Positions 7,216 through 14,394 of a DNA stretch of 19,579 nucleotides are shown here, piece after piece. The first letter of the stretch is position 1. Every line of letters begins with the position of its first letter. The position numbers were made by a program, and so were the translations under genes. The notes beneath the pieces are model-generated. The model saw nothing but the letters and a program-made list of their open reading frames with translations. It was not told where the DNA came from and searched no databases. Source of the DNA: Gallionella sp. UBA4121 (GTDB taxonomy: Bacteria > Pseudomonadota > Gammaproteobacteria > Burkholderiales > Gallionellaceae); the NCBI GenBank assembly GCA_002381565.1, contig DFWZ01000012.1, forward strand, positions 1-19,579, in the 5' to 3' direction.

Positions 7216-8841
7216 TTAAACCTTGAATCTGCCGACCGTCTTGGTCAGATGCTCTGAAATCAGTTCCATCTGGCGAGTTTCCTCCACCGTACTCTTGACC
7301 ACATCATTACTGCCGCTTGCCATGCTGGCGATGCGTTCGACGTTGCGGGCGATTTCGACACTGGCATCACGCTGCTGATTGATTGAGCCTACGATTTCTT
7401 CCAGACCGCGATTCACCCCCTCCACCGACTCATTGGAGGAATTGAGCACGCTGGTCACCTCGCTGATATGCGCCTTGCTGCTTAGCAACGCACTGATGCC
7501 GCGCTGTACCGTTTTGTTTACCTGTCCTGATTGCGCACCGATGGTTTGCGTCACCTCATCGATCTGCGATGCTGAAAGCGCCGACTTCTCCGCCAGCTTG
7601 CGCACCTCATCCGCCACCACGGCAAAACCCCTGCCCTGCTCGCCGGCACGCGCGGCCTCAATCGCCGCATTGAGCGCCAGCAGATTGGTCTGTTCGGCAA
7701 TGTCGCGCACTTGCTGCGTCATATTGGTAATGCTCTGGGTGTTGCTGACAAATTCGCTGACCGAACTTGCGATTTCATTGACAGCGCGCTCGACCAGTTC
7801 CAGCTCCTGCATCATGTCCTGCAAGCTGACCTGCCCCTGATGAGCACGCTCGGCGCTCTCTTCGGACAGGTGGGCTACCCTGCCGACGCTTTCAGCGACC
7901 TGATTAATGCTGGCACTCACCTGACTCACCGCACCCGAGGTCGTGACCGCCGCATCTGTTTGCTGCTGCAGTCCCTGCGCAATTTTTCCGGCGTTTTCAG
8001 CCAGCCTGTGCGCAGTATTGACAACCTGCACCGCATGGCCGTCGACCTGACTCACGATGACCTGAAAGCCTTGCGCAAGATCATTGAATGCCTGCGCCGT
8101 TTGTCCGATTTCATCCCCGCTGCGCACCTTGGCACGACGGGACAGATCACCACTCTCCTGCATAGTCTGCATCACCTGTTGCAATTCACGCGCCGGCCGG
8201 GTCATAAAACTGATCAGCCAGCCGATAACGAAATACAGGAACAGTTGCACGCTGAACTGCGCACCCCACATCACATAATTCGCACGCTTCATCATGGCGA
8301 ACTCGCCCGTCAAATCCAGCGTGATGCTCCCGGCGCCGTTCACCGTGCCTTCTGGTACGCTATGGCACATCAGACAGTTGGTGCCGCGAAATTCCTGATG
8401 CGCAATAAAAGGCACGACGACCCGCAACGCATGCTTACCCGGCTGGTCTATCAATTGGGTCTGCACCTTTGCACTGTCAAGCGCTGCATGATCCATTGCA
8501 TCCATGGGCTGCTCGGAGGGCAGACCCGGGCCGAACTGATTCTGCACCGGCTTGTTGCGCATCACGCGCAATTCAAGCACCTTGTCCGATGCACCCATTT
8601 TTTTGACATACAATTCGCGCTGATCAGCCTGACTGATAATGCCGTTAATCATCAGCATGTTAAGACCATTCAACAAGCCATCTGCCGAGACCAGCGCTTT
8701 TTGGCGAGCCTCATCCAGCACATTATTTTTAAACTGATCCAGCGCCACACGCTGTGCCGCCAACATCACCACCAGCAAAATCAGCTGTATAGGAAGTTGC
8801 AATTTATTCTTCAGGGAAAGACGACTCCACCAATTACTCAT
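7216..8841 (-). CDS. Methyl-accepting chemotaxis protein with periplasmic CXXCH haem-c motif
   Basis: A chemoreceptor of 541 aa from the ATG at 8841, chosen because AGGAG lies seven bases upstream; an in-frame start at 8907 would put 22 residues across the predicted promoter. TM1 is at about 15-31 and TM2 at about 190-212. The periplasmic part between them contains CLMCH (156-160), a c-type haem attachment site, in the context NCLMCHSVPEGTVNGAG. HAMP is at about 212-265 and the signalling tip at about 380-420 (QTNLLALNAAIEAARAGEQ). The C-terminus is GRFKV. Haem-c sensor domains on receptors are known in other bacteria as redox, oxygen or NO detectors; here that role is inference. The gene is preceded by a sigma-28-like promoter. 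Confidence 0.93.
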   Translation of the reverse strand: MSNWWSRLSLKNKLQLPIQLILLVVMLAAQRVALDQFKNNVLDEARQKALVSADGLLNGLNMLMINGIISQADQRELYVKKMGASDKVLELRVMRNKPVQNQFGPGLPSEQPMDAMDHAALDSAKVQTQLIDQPGKHALRVVVPFIAHQEFRGTNCLMCHSVPEGTVNGAGSITLDLTGEFAMMKRANYVMWGAQFSVQLFLYFVIGWLISFMTRPARELQQVMQTMQESGDLSRRAKVRSGDEIGQTAQAFNDLAQGFQVIVSQVDGHAVQVVNTAHRLAENAGKIAQGLQQQTDAAVTTSGAVSQVSASINQVAESVGRVAHLSEESAERAHQGQVSLQDMMQELELVERAVNEIASSVSEFVSNTQSITNMTQQVRDIAEQTNLLALNAAIEAARAGEQGRGFAVVADEVRKLAEKSALSASQIDEVTQTIGAQSGQVNKTVQRGISALLSSKAHISEVTSVLNSSNESVEGVNRGLEEIVGSINQQRDASVEIARNVERIASMASGSNDVVKSTVEETRQMELISEHLTKTVGRFKV

Positions 8842-8889
8842 ATATATCTCCTGATCGCCTGTGAATTGTATTTTTGCGGCGTAGGTACT

Positions 8890-8916
8890 GTAACGGCAAA
8901 AAAACAAATTTCTTTA
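8890..8916 (-). promoter_or_regulatory. Sigma-28 (FliA)-type promoter for the haem-motif receptor
   Basis: On the minus strand TAAA (8916-8913) is followed by exactly 15 bases and then GCCGTTAC (8897-8890). The FliA consensus is TAAA-N15-GCCGATAA, so spacing is perfect and the -10 matches at six of eight positions. Predicted transcription starts near 8883, giving a leader of about 40 nt to the ATG at 8841. Chemoreceptor genes are classic class III, FliA-dependent genes. Confidence 0.65.
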
Positions 8917-9087
8917 GGGGAATAATAGAAAGAAAAGCGGTCAGTTTTCGGGAATAACGCTTAAAACAAGGGGGGATTAAACGGGAATCTGGCATGACGA
9001 GAGTCTGGCCGTTCTCTCGCCACGTTTGGTCATTTCTGAATTTGACCCGCACGCGAAATAAATCTGGGCAAAGCGGCATGTCCGTCA

Positions 9088-10056
9088 TTAATGCGCGGGG
9101 CGAATGGCTGGTGGCAATGCCTGCACACCATTATTGATCGTGTCCTTGATAGCCTGTTCATCACCTTCGGCATCCACGCCGACGGTCCCACCGTCGTGAC
9201 TGGCCGCTTCTTCCGCTTTTTTATTCATGACAATCAGGCTGATGCGACGATTAGTCGGGCTAAACGGATCATCCTTATTAAACAACACGGCGGAAGACAG
9301 CCCCACCACTCGCACGATTTTGTCATTAGCCATGCCGCCTGCCAGCAACTCGCGGCGCGTGGCATTCGCCCTGTCTGCTGACAACTCCCAGTTGCTGTAC
9401 CCCTGCCCCCCGCCCCCGTACAACGCTGCATCGGTGTGACCTGAGATACTGACCTTGTTCGGCACGTCATTTAACGTCTGGCCAATCTCCCGCAAAATTT
9501 CCTGTGTGTAGGGCTCAAGTTGCGCGCTTCCGCTCTGAAACATCGGGCGATTTTTATCATCCACAATCTGAATGCGCAATCCTTCGCTGGTAATGTCAAG
9601 CAGGATCTGACTCTTGAATTTCTTTAGCTTTTCGTTGTTTTCAATGGCCTTTTCAAGCGTGGCTTTCAACTCCTTGAGCTTCGCCATTTCAACGCGTTTC
9701 GCTTCCTCTGCAGCCGCTTTGATGTCGATGGTTTTTTTCTCGGCAGTCACGTCGCCCGCTTTAACCTGCCCCTCACTGCGCGTCAAATCACGCCCTCCGC
9801 CCTTGAGAATACTGGTGCGGTCCCCGCTGCTGGAACCACCAGACAAAGCCACTTTCAGCGGGGTTTTGAAATATTCCGATATCCCGGCCAGATCGCCTTT
9901 TGCAGTCGAACCCAACAGCCACATCAACAGGAAAAAAGCCATCATCGCAGTGACGAAGTCCGCATAGGCAATTTTCCACGCACCGCCATGGTGGCCTGCG
10001 GCCACCTTCTTGATGCGCTTGATTACAATGGGTCGTTTGTTTTTATCCTCGGCCAT
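9088..10056 (-). CDS. motB: Flagellar motor stator protein MotB
   Basis: MotB anchors the stator to peptidoglycan and forms the proton path with MotA. From the ATG at 10056 the protein is 322 aa. The single transmembrane helix starts in WKIAYADFVTAMMAFFLLMW, with the proton-carrying Asp33 (E. coli Asp32). It is followed by the plug/linker (YFKTPLKVALSGG) and an OmpA-like peptidoglycan-binding domain (LRIQIVDDKNRPMF, SISGHTDAALYG, NWELSADRANATRREL). A TTG five codons upstream (10071) is an alternative start. Neither has a good Shine-Dalgarno sequence, because heptamer repeat sequence runs almost up to the start; coupling to motA is likely. Confidence 0.96.
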   Translation of the reverse strand: MAEDKNKRPIVIKRIKKVAAGHHGGAWKIAYADFVTAMMAFFLLMWLLGSTAKGDLAGISEYFKTPLKVALSGGSSSGDRTSILKGGGRDLTRSEGQVKAGDVTAEKKTIDIKAAAEEAKRVEMAKLKELKATLEKAIENNEKLKKFKSQILLDITSEGLRIQIVDDKNRPMFQSGSAQLEPYTQEILREIGQTLNDVPNKVSISGHTDAALYGGGGQGYSNWELSADRANATRRELLAGGMANDKIVRVVGLSSAVLFNKDDPFSPTNRRISLIVMNKKAEEAASHDGGTVGVDAEGDEQAIKDTINNGVQALPPAIRPAH

Positions 10057-10061
10057 ATCTT

Positions 10062-10112
10062 TGGGTCGCAAGTCGTAAGTCGTAAGTCGCTAGTAACTAA
10101 AGACTAGCGACT
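10062..10112. repeat. Heptamer inverted repeat, motA/motB junction
   Basis: Units GTCGCAA GTCGTAA GTCGTAA GTCGCTA GTAACTA AAGACTA GCGACTG run head to tail at a strict 7-bp period. AGTCGCTAGT and ACTAGCGACT are exact inverted copies separated by a few bases, so the transcript can form a tight hairpin of about 10 bp. The array occupies nearly the whole 62-bp gap and reaches to within a few bases of the motB start, leaving no room for a normal ribosome binding site. Confidence 0.85.
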
Positions 10113-10118
10113 GGGGTT

Positions 10119-10973
10119 TTAACGTTTTTGCTTGACGTGCTCTTCGAGCTCGGTAAAGTTTGGCCTGTCCACAGAACTCAGCGCCTTGCGCCCGAATTCA
10201 ACCGCCATTGCGGGTGCGTAGCCGTTCAGATTTGCCAGCAGCGTAACCTTGATGGTCTGAAACATTTTGCCACCCTCCTCGGCCTTCTGCTCCAGCAAAC
10301 TGGCCAATGGACCCACAAAACCGTAAGCCAGCAAGATACCCAGAAATGTCCCCACCAGCGCATGTGCGATCAACATACCCAATTCCGCTGGCGGCATACC
10401 GACCGATTCCATGGTATGCACCACACCCATCACCGCCGCGACAATACCAAACGCCGGCATACCGTCAGCCAGCTTGGCAATCACATGCGAAGAGACCATG
10501 GCCTCGTGATGATGCGTCTCAAGCTCGACATCCATCAGGTTTTCAATCTCCATCGCATTAAGATTTCCGCTGACCATGATGCGCAAATAATCTGTAATAA
10601 ACTCGACCACATGGTGATCTGACAATATTTTGGGATACTTGGAAAAAACCGGACTCTCAGCAGGATTTTCAACATCCCCCTCAATCGACATCAGCCCTTC
10701 CTTGCGGACTTTAGTCAGCAACTCGTACATTAATGCCATCAGCTCCATGTAGGCGTCTTTTGAATACTTTGCACCCTTCAGCAGACTAGGCAAATCCTTC
10801 ATGGTAGCCTTAATGGCTGTCATGTTGTTTCCAACGCAAAACGCACCCATCGCCCCGCCGAATATCATCAGCAATTCAAGTGGTTGCCACAATGCGCCCA
10901 GGTGGCCGCCTGCCATTGCAAAGCCACCGAAAATCGACCCCATCACAACCACATAGCCTACGATAACTAACAT
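10119..10973 (-). CDS. motA: Flagellar motor stator protein MotA
   Basis: MotA is the inner-membrane stator subunit that converts proton flow into torque on FliG. The protein is 284 aa (E. coli 295). Two hydrophobic segments lie at the N-terminus and two at about 170-225. The functional residues fall at E. coli positions: Arg90 and Glu98 in the cytoplasmic loop (KVRKEGLMSIE), Pro173 in ADGMPAFG and Pro222 in GFVGPLAS. The ATG follows AAGGAG with six bases of spacing. It is upstream of motB and separated from flhC by a 433-bp gap, so it probably has its own promoter. Confidence 0.97.
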   Translation of the reverse strand: MLVIVGYVVVMGSIFGGFAMAGGHLGALWQPLELLMIFGGAMGAFCVGNNMTAIKATMKDLPSLLKGAKYSKDAYMELMALMYELLTKVRKEGLMSIEGDVENPAESPVFSKYPKILSDHHVVEFITDYLRIMVSGNLNAMEIENLMDVELETHHHEAMVSSHVIAKLADGMPAFGIVAAVMGVVHTMESVGMPPAELGMLIAHALVGTFLGILLAYGFVGPLASLLEQKAEEGGKMFQTIKVTLLANLNGYAPAMAVEFGRKALSSVDRPNFTELEEHVKQKR

Positions 10974-11406
10974 GCAGCACTCCTTAGGTTTAATTCTGCT
11001 GGTGCATTTTAAAACAAATCGGCCCTGTGGGTATTGCCTGATTGCTCATCAGGCGTGCTTTATTTCTTCAGCGCCCGACCGCATGACATTTTTAGCATCA
11101 AACGCACCCGGAAACGCCCTGCAGAAGGGATGTCCTGCTTGGAATAGCCTGCGACAAGGTTTCATTCTTGAGTGCTAATCCGCAACCTGCCACTTGTGTA
11201 TTTTTTGCTGGGAATTAAACGATTTGCAACCCTTTTAAAATCCGCGCGAGTCTGTACGATATATTAACCTAATATATGGATACTCCATTGCGCGGGTAGT
11301 GGTTACAACAGGGGACGACAATACAAAGATTAACTTCGAGGGGAAGCAGGTGATGAGGATTCAGGCGATGCATCGATTAAACCACCTGACTGGCAGCAAC
11401 CTGATT
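10974..11406. other. Gene-free gap between flhC and motA
   Basis: No convincing coding frame on either strand. It holds the motA ribosome binding site (AAGGAG), a 7-bp hairpin GCCTGAT-TGCTC-ATCAGGC at 11036-11054, and an 8-bp inverted repeat ATATATTA-ACC-TAATATAT at 11259-11277 that could be a regulator site or part of an AT-rich promoter. A motA promoter is expected here, but I cannot point to a clear one. Confidence 0.5.
11259..11277. repeat. AT-rich palindrome between flhC and motA
   Basis: ATATATTA at 11259-11266 and TAATATAT at 11270-11277 are perfect inverted copies around a 3-bp centre. Size and symmetry fit an operator for a dimeric regulator, but I recognise no specific family consensus. 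Confidence 0.4.
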
Positions 11407-11967
11407 TTAAGCCGCCTGCTCGACAAGCTGCGCGTCTTGTTGCCTGGCTTTGGCATTCGTTTTTCCGGCGCGGGCGGGCGGGTGACAGATGCCGCACACA
11501 TAGTTCGTGTGCAACTCATTGGTATGCGTGACGAAGTGGCCGCTGCACTGCCGGCAAGAGACCATCTGCATCATTCCCGCATTGAAAAACCGCACCAGAA
11601 ACCAGGCACGGGTGACACTCAATACCACTTCACCGCCCTCTATGCCCTGCACCTGGTCCAGATATAAACGGTAAGCGGTAATCAACGTATGCACACTCTC
11701 AACGCCGGCATTTTTAACCAGAAACTGGTAAATCCCCATAAACAGAGATGAGTGAATATTGGGCTGCCAGCTGATGAACCAGTCGGTCGAATAGGGCAAC
11801 ATTCCCTTGGACGGCGACTCGCCCTTGACTTCCTTGTAAAGCTTAAGCAAACGCTCACGACTCAAGGTTGTCTCCTCCTGCAAAACCTGCAGGCGCGCGC
11901 CCATCTCAATCAGGCTTGTTGCGATTTTAACTTGCTGCGACTCGCCCAATACGGTTTTGATTGCCAC
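11407..11967 (-). CDS. flhC: Flagellar transcriptional activator FlhC
   Basis: FlhC is the zinc-containing half of the FlhD4C2 activator that switches on class II flagellar promoters. The protein is 186 aa (E. coli 192). The four zinc-binding cysteines are present as CRQC and CGIC (Cys138, Cys141, Cys158, Cys161), one residue off E. coli numbering. The start is a GTG at 11967, six bases after AGGAG; the conserved MAIKTVLGESQQVKIA begins there. It follows flhD after 13 bp, so the two are cotranscribed and made in matched amounts. Confidence 0.97.
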   Translation of the reverse strand: MAIKTVLGESQQVKIATSLIEMGARLQVLQEETTLSRERLLKLYKEVKGESPSKGMLPYSTDWFISWQPNIHSSLFMGIYQFLVKNAGVESVHTLITAYRLYLDQVQGIEGGEVVLSVTRAWFLVRFFNAGMMQMVSCRQCSGHFVTHTNELHTNYVCGICHPPARAGKTNAKARQQDAQLVEQAA

Positions 11968-11980
11968 GTCGATCTCCTGA

Positions 11981-12298
11981 CTAGACTGTTTCTTCGATGG
12001 CTTGTGACGACATTAAAATGGCGGCATGCATCTGCGCCATCATGCGGCTCTTGCTGTAATCGGTAACCATATTCAACAAGATATTTTCGTCAAAACGGAA
12101 ACTACACAGTAACATATTACAACTTGCCATCTTGAGAATCTGTGCAGGCGTAAGGCCACCGATCAGATCGACCAGTTCCTCACTGAGACCCAAGCGAAAA
12201 ATTGCAGCAGACTTATCCTGCTTGACCATTTGTTGAGCCAACATCAGGTAAGTCAGATTTAAATCGCGAATACCTTCTTGCAATTGCATGGTGTTCAT
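11981..12298 (-). CDS. flhD: Flagellar transcriptional activator FlhD
   Basis: FlhD is the partner of FlhC in the class I flagellar master regulator. I start it at the ATG at 12298 (MNTMQLQEGIRDLNLTYLML), because AAGGGG is then six bases away and the sequence aligns without a gap to the start of E. coli FlhD ([20 protein letters not shown]). A start at 12304 would add MT. The protein is 105 aa. Cys65, which forms the interchain disulphide in E. coli FlhD, is at the same position here (NMLLCSFRFDE). It is preceded by a long structured leader with a sigma-28-type promoter. Confidence 0.96.
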   Translation of the reverse strand: MNTMQLQEGIRDLNLTYLMLAQQMVKQDKSAAIFRLGLSEELVDLIGGLTPAQILKMASCNMLLCSFRFDENILLNMVTDYSKSRMMAQMHAAILMSSQAIEETV

Positions 12299-12461
12299 AG
12301 TCATCCCCTTGTATTCGAGTTCGGAACGCTAACCCAATTAGTTAATAATCGATGGTAACGCACTGAAACTAAATGTCCATTTCGACAGCCGCATTCTGCG
12401 CGAATAGCAAGTGAAATAAAATCGGAAGCAAGCTATTTTTTTTGTAGGGGATTAAGCGGAC

Positions 12462-12562
12462 TTTTGTAGGAATATTGCCTACAAAGCAATGCTCTCCCGT
12501 TCCTGATGGACGGGAGAGCATTGCGGAGCGCTGATTGCGAGGGGTCAATCTAGCGCTCCTGT
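12462..12562 (-). ncRNA. Candidate structured flhDC leader or sigma-28-dependent small RNA
   Basis: Three hairpins abut with no spacer. H1 pairs GGAGCGCT and GATTG (12525-12537) with CAATC and AGCGCTCC (12546-12559) around an 8-nt loop with one bulge. H2 is a perfect 15-bp stem (12486-12500 with 12510-12524) around a 9-nt loop. H3 pairs TTTGTAGG (12463-12470) with CCTACAAA (12478-12485). A sigma-28-type promoter predicts transcription starting near 12562, three bases before H1. On the minus strand the H2 loop contains AGGA, the core of CsrA sites. No U-run follows H3, so it may be part of a longer flhDC leader rather than a free small RNA. Confidence 0.5.
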
Positions 12563-12568
12563 TTATAG

Positions 12569-12595
12569 TTATCGGCCGCATTTTAAATAACTTTA
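12569..12595 (-). promoter_or_regulatory. Sigma-28 (FliA)-type promoter upstream of flhDC
   Basis: On the minus strand TAAAGTTA (12595-12588), an 11-bp spacer and GCCGATAA (12576-12569) match the FliA consensus TAAAGTTT-N11-GCCGATAA at 15 of 16 positions with exact spacing. It points toward flhD, 271 bp upstream of its ATG. In enteric bacteria flhDC is class I and not driven directly by FliA, so the location is unusual. Confidence 0.78.
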
Positions 12596-12690
12596 GCTTT
12601 TTTTTAAAAAATATATTCATTAATAAACAAGAACCTGCAATTATTTAAAAAATTAATTCAAATCATATTAATTTTTCTTCAAAAAACTTC
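12577..12690. promoter_or_regulatory. AT-rich tract upstream of the flhDC promoter
   Basis: This stretch is almost entirely A and T, with long A/T runs, in contrast to the roughly balanced composition around it. Such tracts commonly act as UP elements, bent DNA or nucleoid-protein (H-NS/MvaT-like) sites at flhDC control regions. No single factor site can be named from sequence alone. Confidence 0.5.
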
Positions 12691-12818
12691 ACTTGCCGCG
12701 AGCCTGCGACACCTCCCCCAAAGACCCGGGAAATCATGCATCTCGGTTAACGACCGGTATCGGATACAGATGCGCTGCATGTTGCCTGGATGCTCAGCCA
12801 TGCCCCAGGGTATCTAGT

Positions 12819-14297
12819 CTATAACCCGAGCGTGGCTGAGGTTCTTTTGCGCACGAAATGCAGCAACGCCTCGTTCTCATCCAGCGATTCGCCATAGGAG
12901 GGGATTATTTCCTTTAATTTTCGCTGCCAATCGACACTTTCCACCCTGGACTTGAAGCAACGCTCAATCACCGCCAGCATAGCCTGCACCGAAATTGATG
13001 CCCCGGGCGACGCACCCAACAGCGCTGCAAGTGTGCCGTCTTTGGCAGCAACGATCTCGGTGCCGAACTCCAGCCGCCCCCCCTTCACGTCACACCCTTT
13101 AATGATCTGCACACGCTGCCCGGCTGAAGCCAGCTCCCAGTCTTCCTCCCGGGCATCCGCATAAAACTCCTGCAAACTTGCCACGCGTTCCTTGTGCGAC
13201 TTGAACGCCTCGGTGATGAGATAACGGGTCAAATCAAGATTGTCTCGAGCAACGGAAAGCATGGGCTTGAGATTACCCGACTTGAGCGATGAAAAAAGAT
13301 CCAGCACCGAGCCTTCTTTCAGAAATCGGGTGGTAATGCTGGCAAACGGTCCGAACAGCAAGGCCGGTTGTCCGTCAATAATCCGGGTATCGAGATGCGG
13401 CACCGACATGGGTGGCGCACCCTTGGGCGCTTTCCCGTAAACTTTACTGGCATGCCGCTTTACAACATCCGGATTTTTGCAGATCAGCCATTGTCCGCTC
13501 ACCGGAAAACCGCCATAACCTGCGCTTTCAGGAATGCCTGATTTCTGCAGCAGCGGCAACGCGCCTCCCCCCGCACCCAGAAACACGAATCCCGCATCGA
13601 TCGTCTTGCTGTGCTCGGTATGATTGTCCCTTACACGCACATGCCACCTGCCATCAGGATATTGTTTCATGCCGGTAATGGTATGAGAAAGTTTGAGGTC
13701 AAAGGTGGGGTGCACTCTCATCGCCTTGACCAGCTTGCGTGTCAAAATACCGAAGTCCACGTCCGTGCCGTGTTTAACCTGTGTGGCTGCAACGGCTTGC
13801 GCGGCATCTCGACTTTGCATTACCAGCGGCATCCATTTCTTCAACACCGCGTGGTCTTCGCTGTACTCCATTTCTTCAAACAAATGATGGGTACGCAAGG
13901 CTTCATAACGTTTACGCAGAAATGCCACATTCGGCTCACCCCAGACAAAACTCTGGTGAAAAATCGGATTAATGAATTTTTCGGGTGAGGGCAACATGCC
14001 ATTTTCAACCAGATATGACCAGAATTGCAAAGACACCTCATATGCCGCGTTAATGGCCAGCGCACGGCTGATGTCTACAGAGCCGTCCTCAAGTTGCGGG
14101 GTGTAATTGAGCTCGCAATATCCGGCATGTCCCGTTCCGGCGTTATTTAACGCGTGCGAACTCTCACTCGCCACACGGCTCAATCGCTCAACCATCATGA
14201 TGTTCAATGAGGGATCCAGCAGCGCCAGCAACTGCCCCAGCGTGGCGCTCATCACCCCTGCCCCCACCAGCAAAACATCCACTTTTTCAATCGCCAT
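12819..14297 (-). CDS. mqo: Malate:quinone oxidoreductase
   Basis: Mqo is a peripheral, FAD-dependent membrane enzyme (EC 1.1.5.4) that oxidises malate to oxaloacetate and passes electrons to quinone, replacing or supplementing soluble malate dehydrogenase. The protein is 492 aa, at the short end of the family range. The N-terminal dinucleotide-binding motif VDVLLVGAGVMSATLG is clear and is followed by SSHALNNAGTGHAGYCELNYTP, characteristic of Mqo. Near the C-terminus LLGASPGASISVQAML is also family-typical. The ATG is nine bases after ACGGAG. It follows rlmD after 97 bp, and there is no sign of a functional link with the flagellar genes downstream. Confidence 0.95.
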   Translation of the reverse strand: MAIEKVDVLLVGAGVMSATLGQLLALLDPSLNIMMVERLSRVASESSHALNNAGTGHAGYCELNYTPQLEDGSVDISRALAINAAYEVSLQFWSYLVENGMLPSPEKFINPIFHQSFVWGEPNVAFLRKRYEALRTHHLFEEMEYSEDHAVLKKWMPLVMQSRDAAQAVAATQVKHGTDVDFGILTRKLVKAMRVHPTFDLKLSHTITGMKQYPDGRWHVRVRDNHTEHSKTIDAGFVFLGAGGGALPLLQKSGIPESAGYGGFPVSGQWLICKNPDVVKRHASKVYGKAPKGAPPMSVPHLDTRIIDGQPALLFGPFASITTRFLKEGSVLDLFSSLKSGNLKPMLSVARDNLDLTRYLITEAFKSHKERVASLQEFYADAREEDWELASAGQRVQIIKGCDVKGGRLEFGTEIVAAKDGTLAALLGASPGASISVQAMLAVIERCFKSRVESVDWQRKLKEIIPSYGESLDENEALLHFVRKRTSATLGL

Positions 14298-14394
14298 AGA
14301 CTTTTTCTCCGTAAGTTAAGCCTGTACGACCTGGGCGCCCGTCTTTTGGTTTCAGTCGTTTTACTTAAATTAAGCTGACACCGAAAGGCGCACG

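Larger units (their letters stand above)
12299..12818. other. Regulatory gap between mqo and flhD
   Basis: A 520-bp region without a credible gene. From the mqo side it contains about 130 bp of unremarkable sequence after the mqo stop codon, a very AT-rich tract (about 12577-12690), a sigma-28-type promoter (12569-12595), three abutting hairpins (12462-12559) and about 160 bp of leader to flhD. I see no strong rho-independent terminator for mqo. Confidence 0.7.

Noticed and set aside
8834..9088. An 84-codon frame on the minus strand starting in the TAATG at the motB stop codon and ending at the receptor start
   Set aside because: It covers the predicted sigma-28 promoter and leader, has a basic, composition-driven sequence without domain character, and no ribosome binding site of its own.
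11036..11054. GCCTGAT-TGCTC-ATCAGGC hairpin as a terminator of flhDC
   Set aside because: On the transcribed (minus) strand it is followed by AATACCC rather than a U-run; at most a structural element.
11068..11094. A weak sigma-28-like match for motA on the minus strand (TAAA-N15-GGCGCTGA)
   Set aside because: Spacing is right but the -10 matches at only five of eight positions, too weak to call a promoter.
11170..11178. GAGTGCTAA, half of a CIRCE heat-shock operator
   Set aside because: The matching inverted half at the required spacing is absent.
12369..12620. An 83-codon minus-strand frame upstream of flhD
   Set aside because: It begins in the AT-rich tract, runs through the promoter and all three hairpins, has no ribosome site, and its product looks like random translation.
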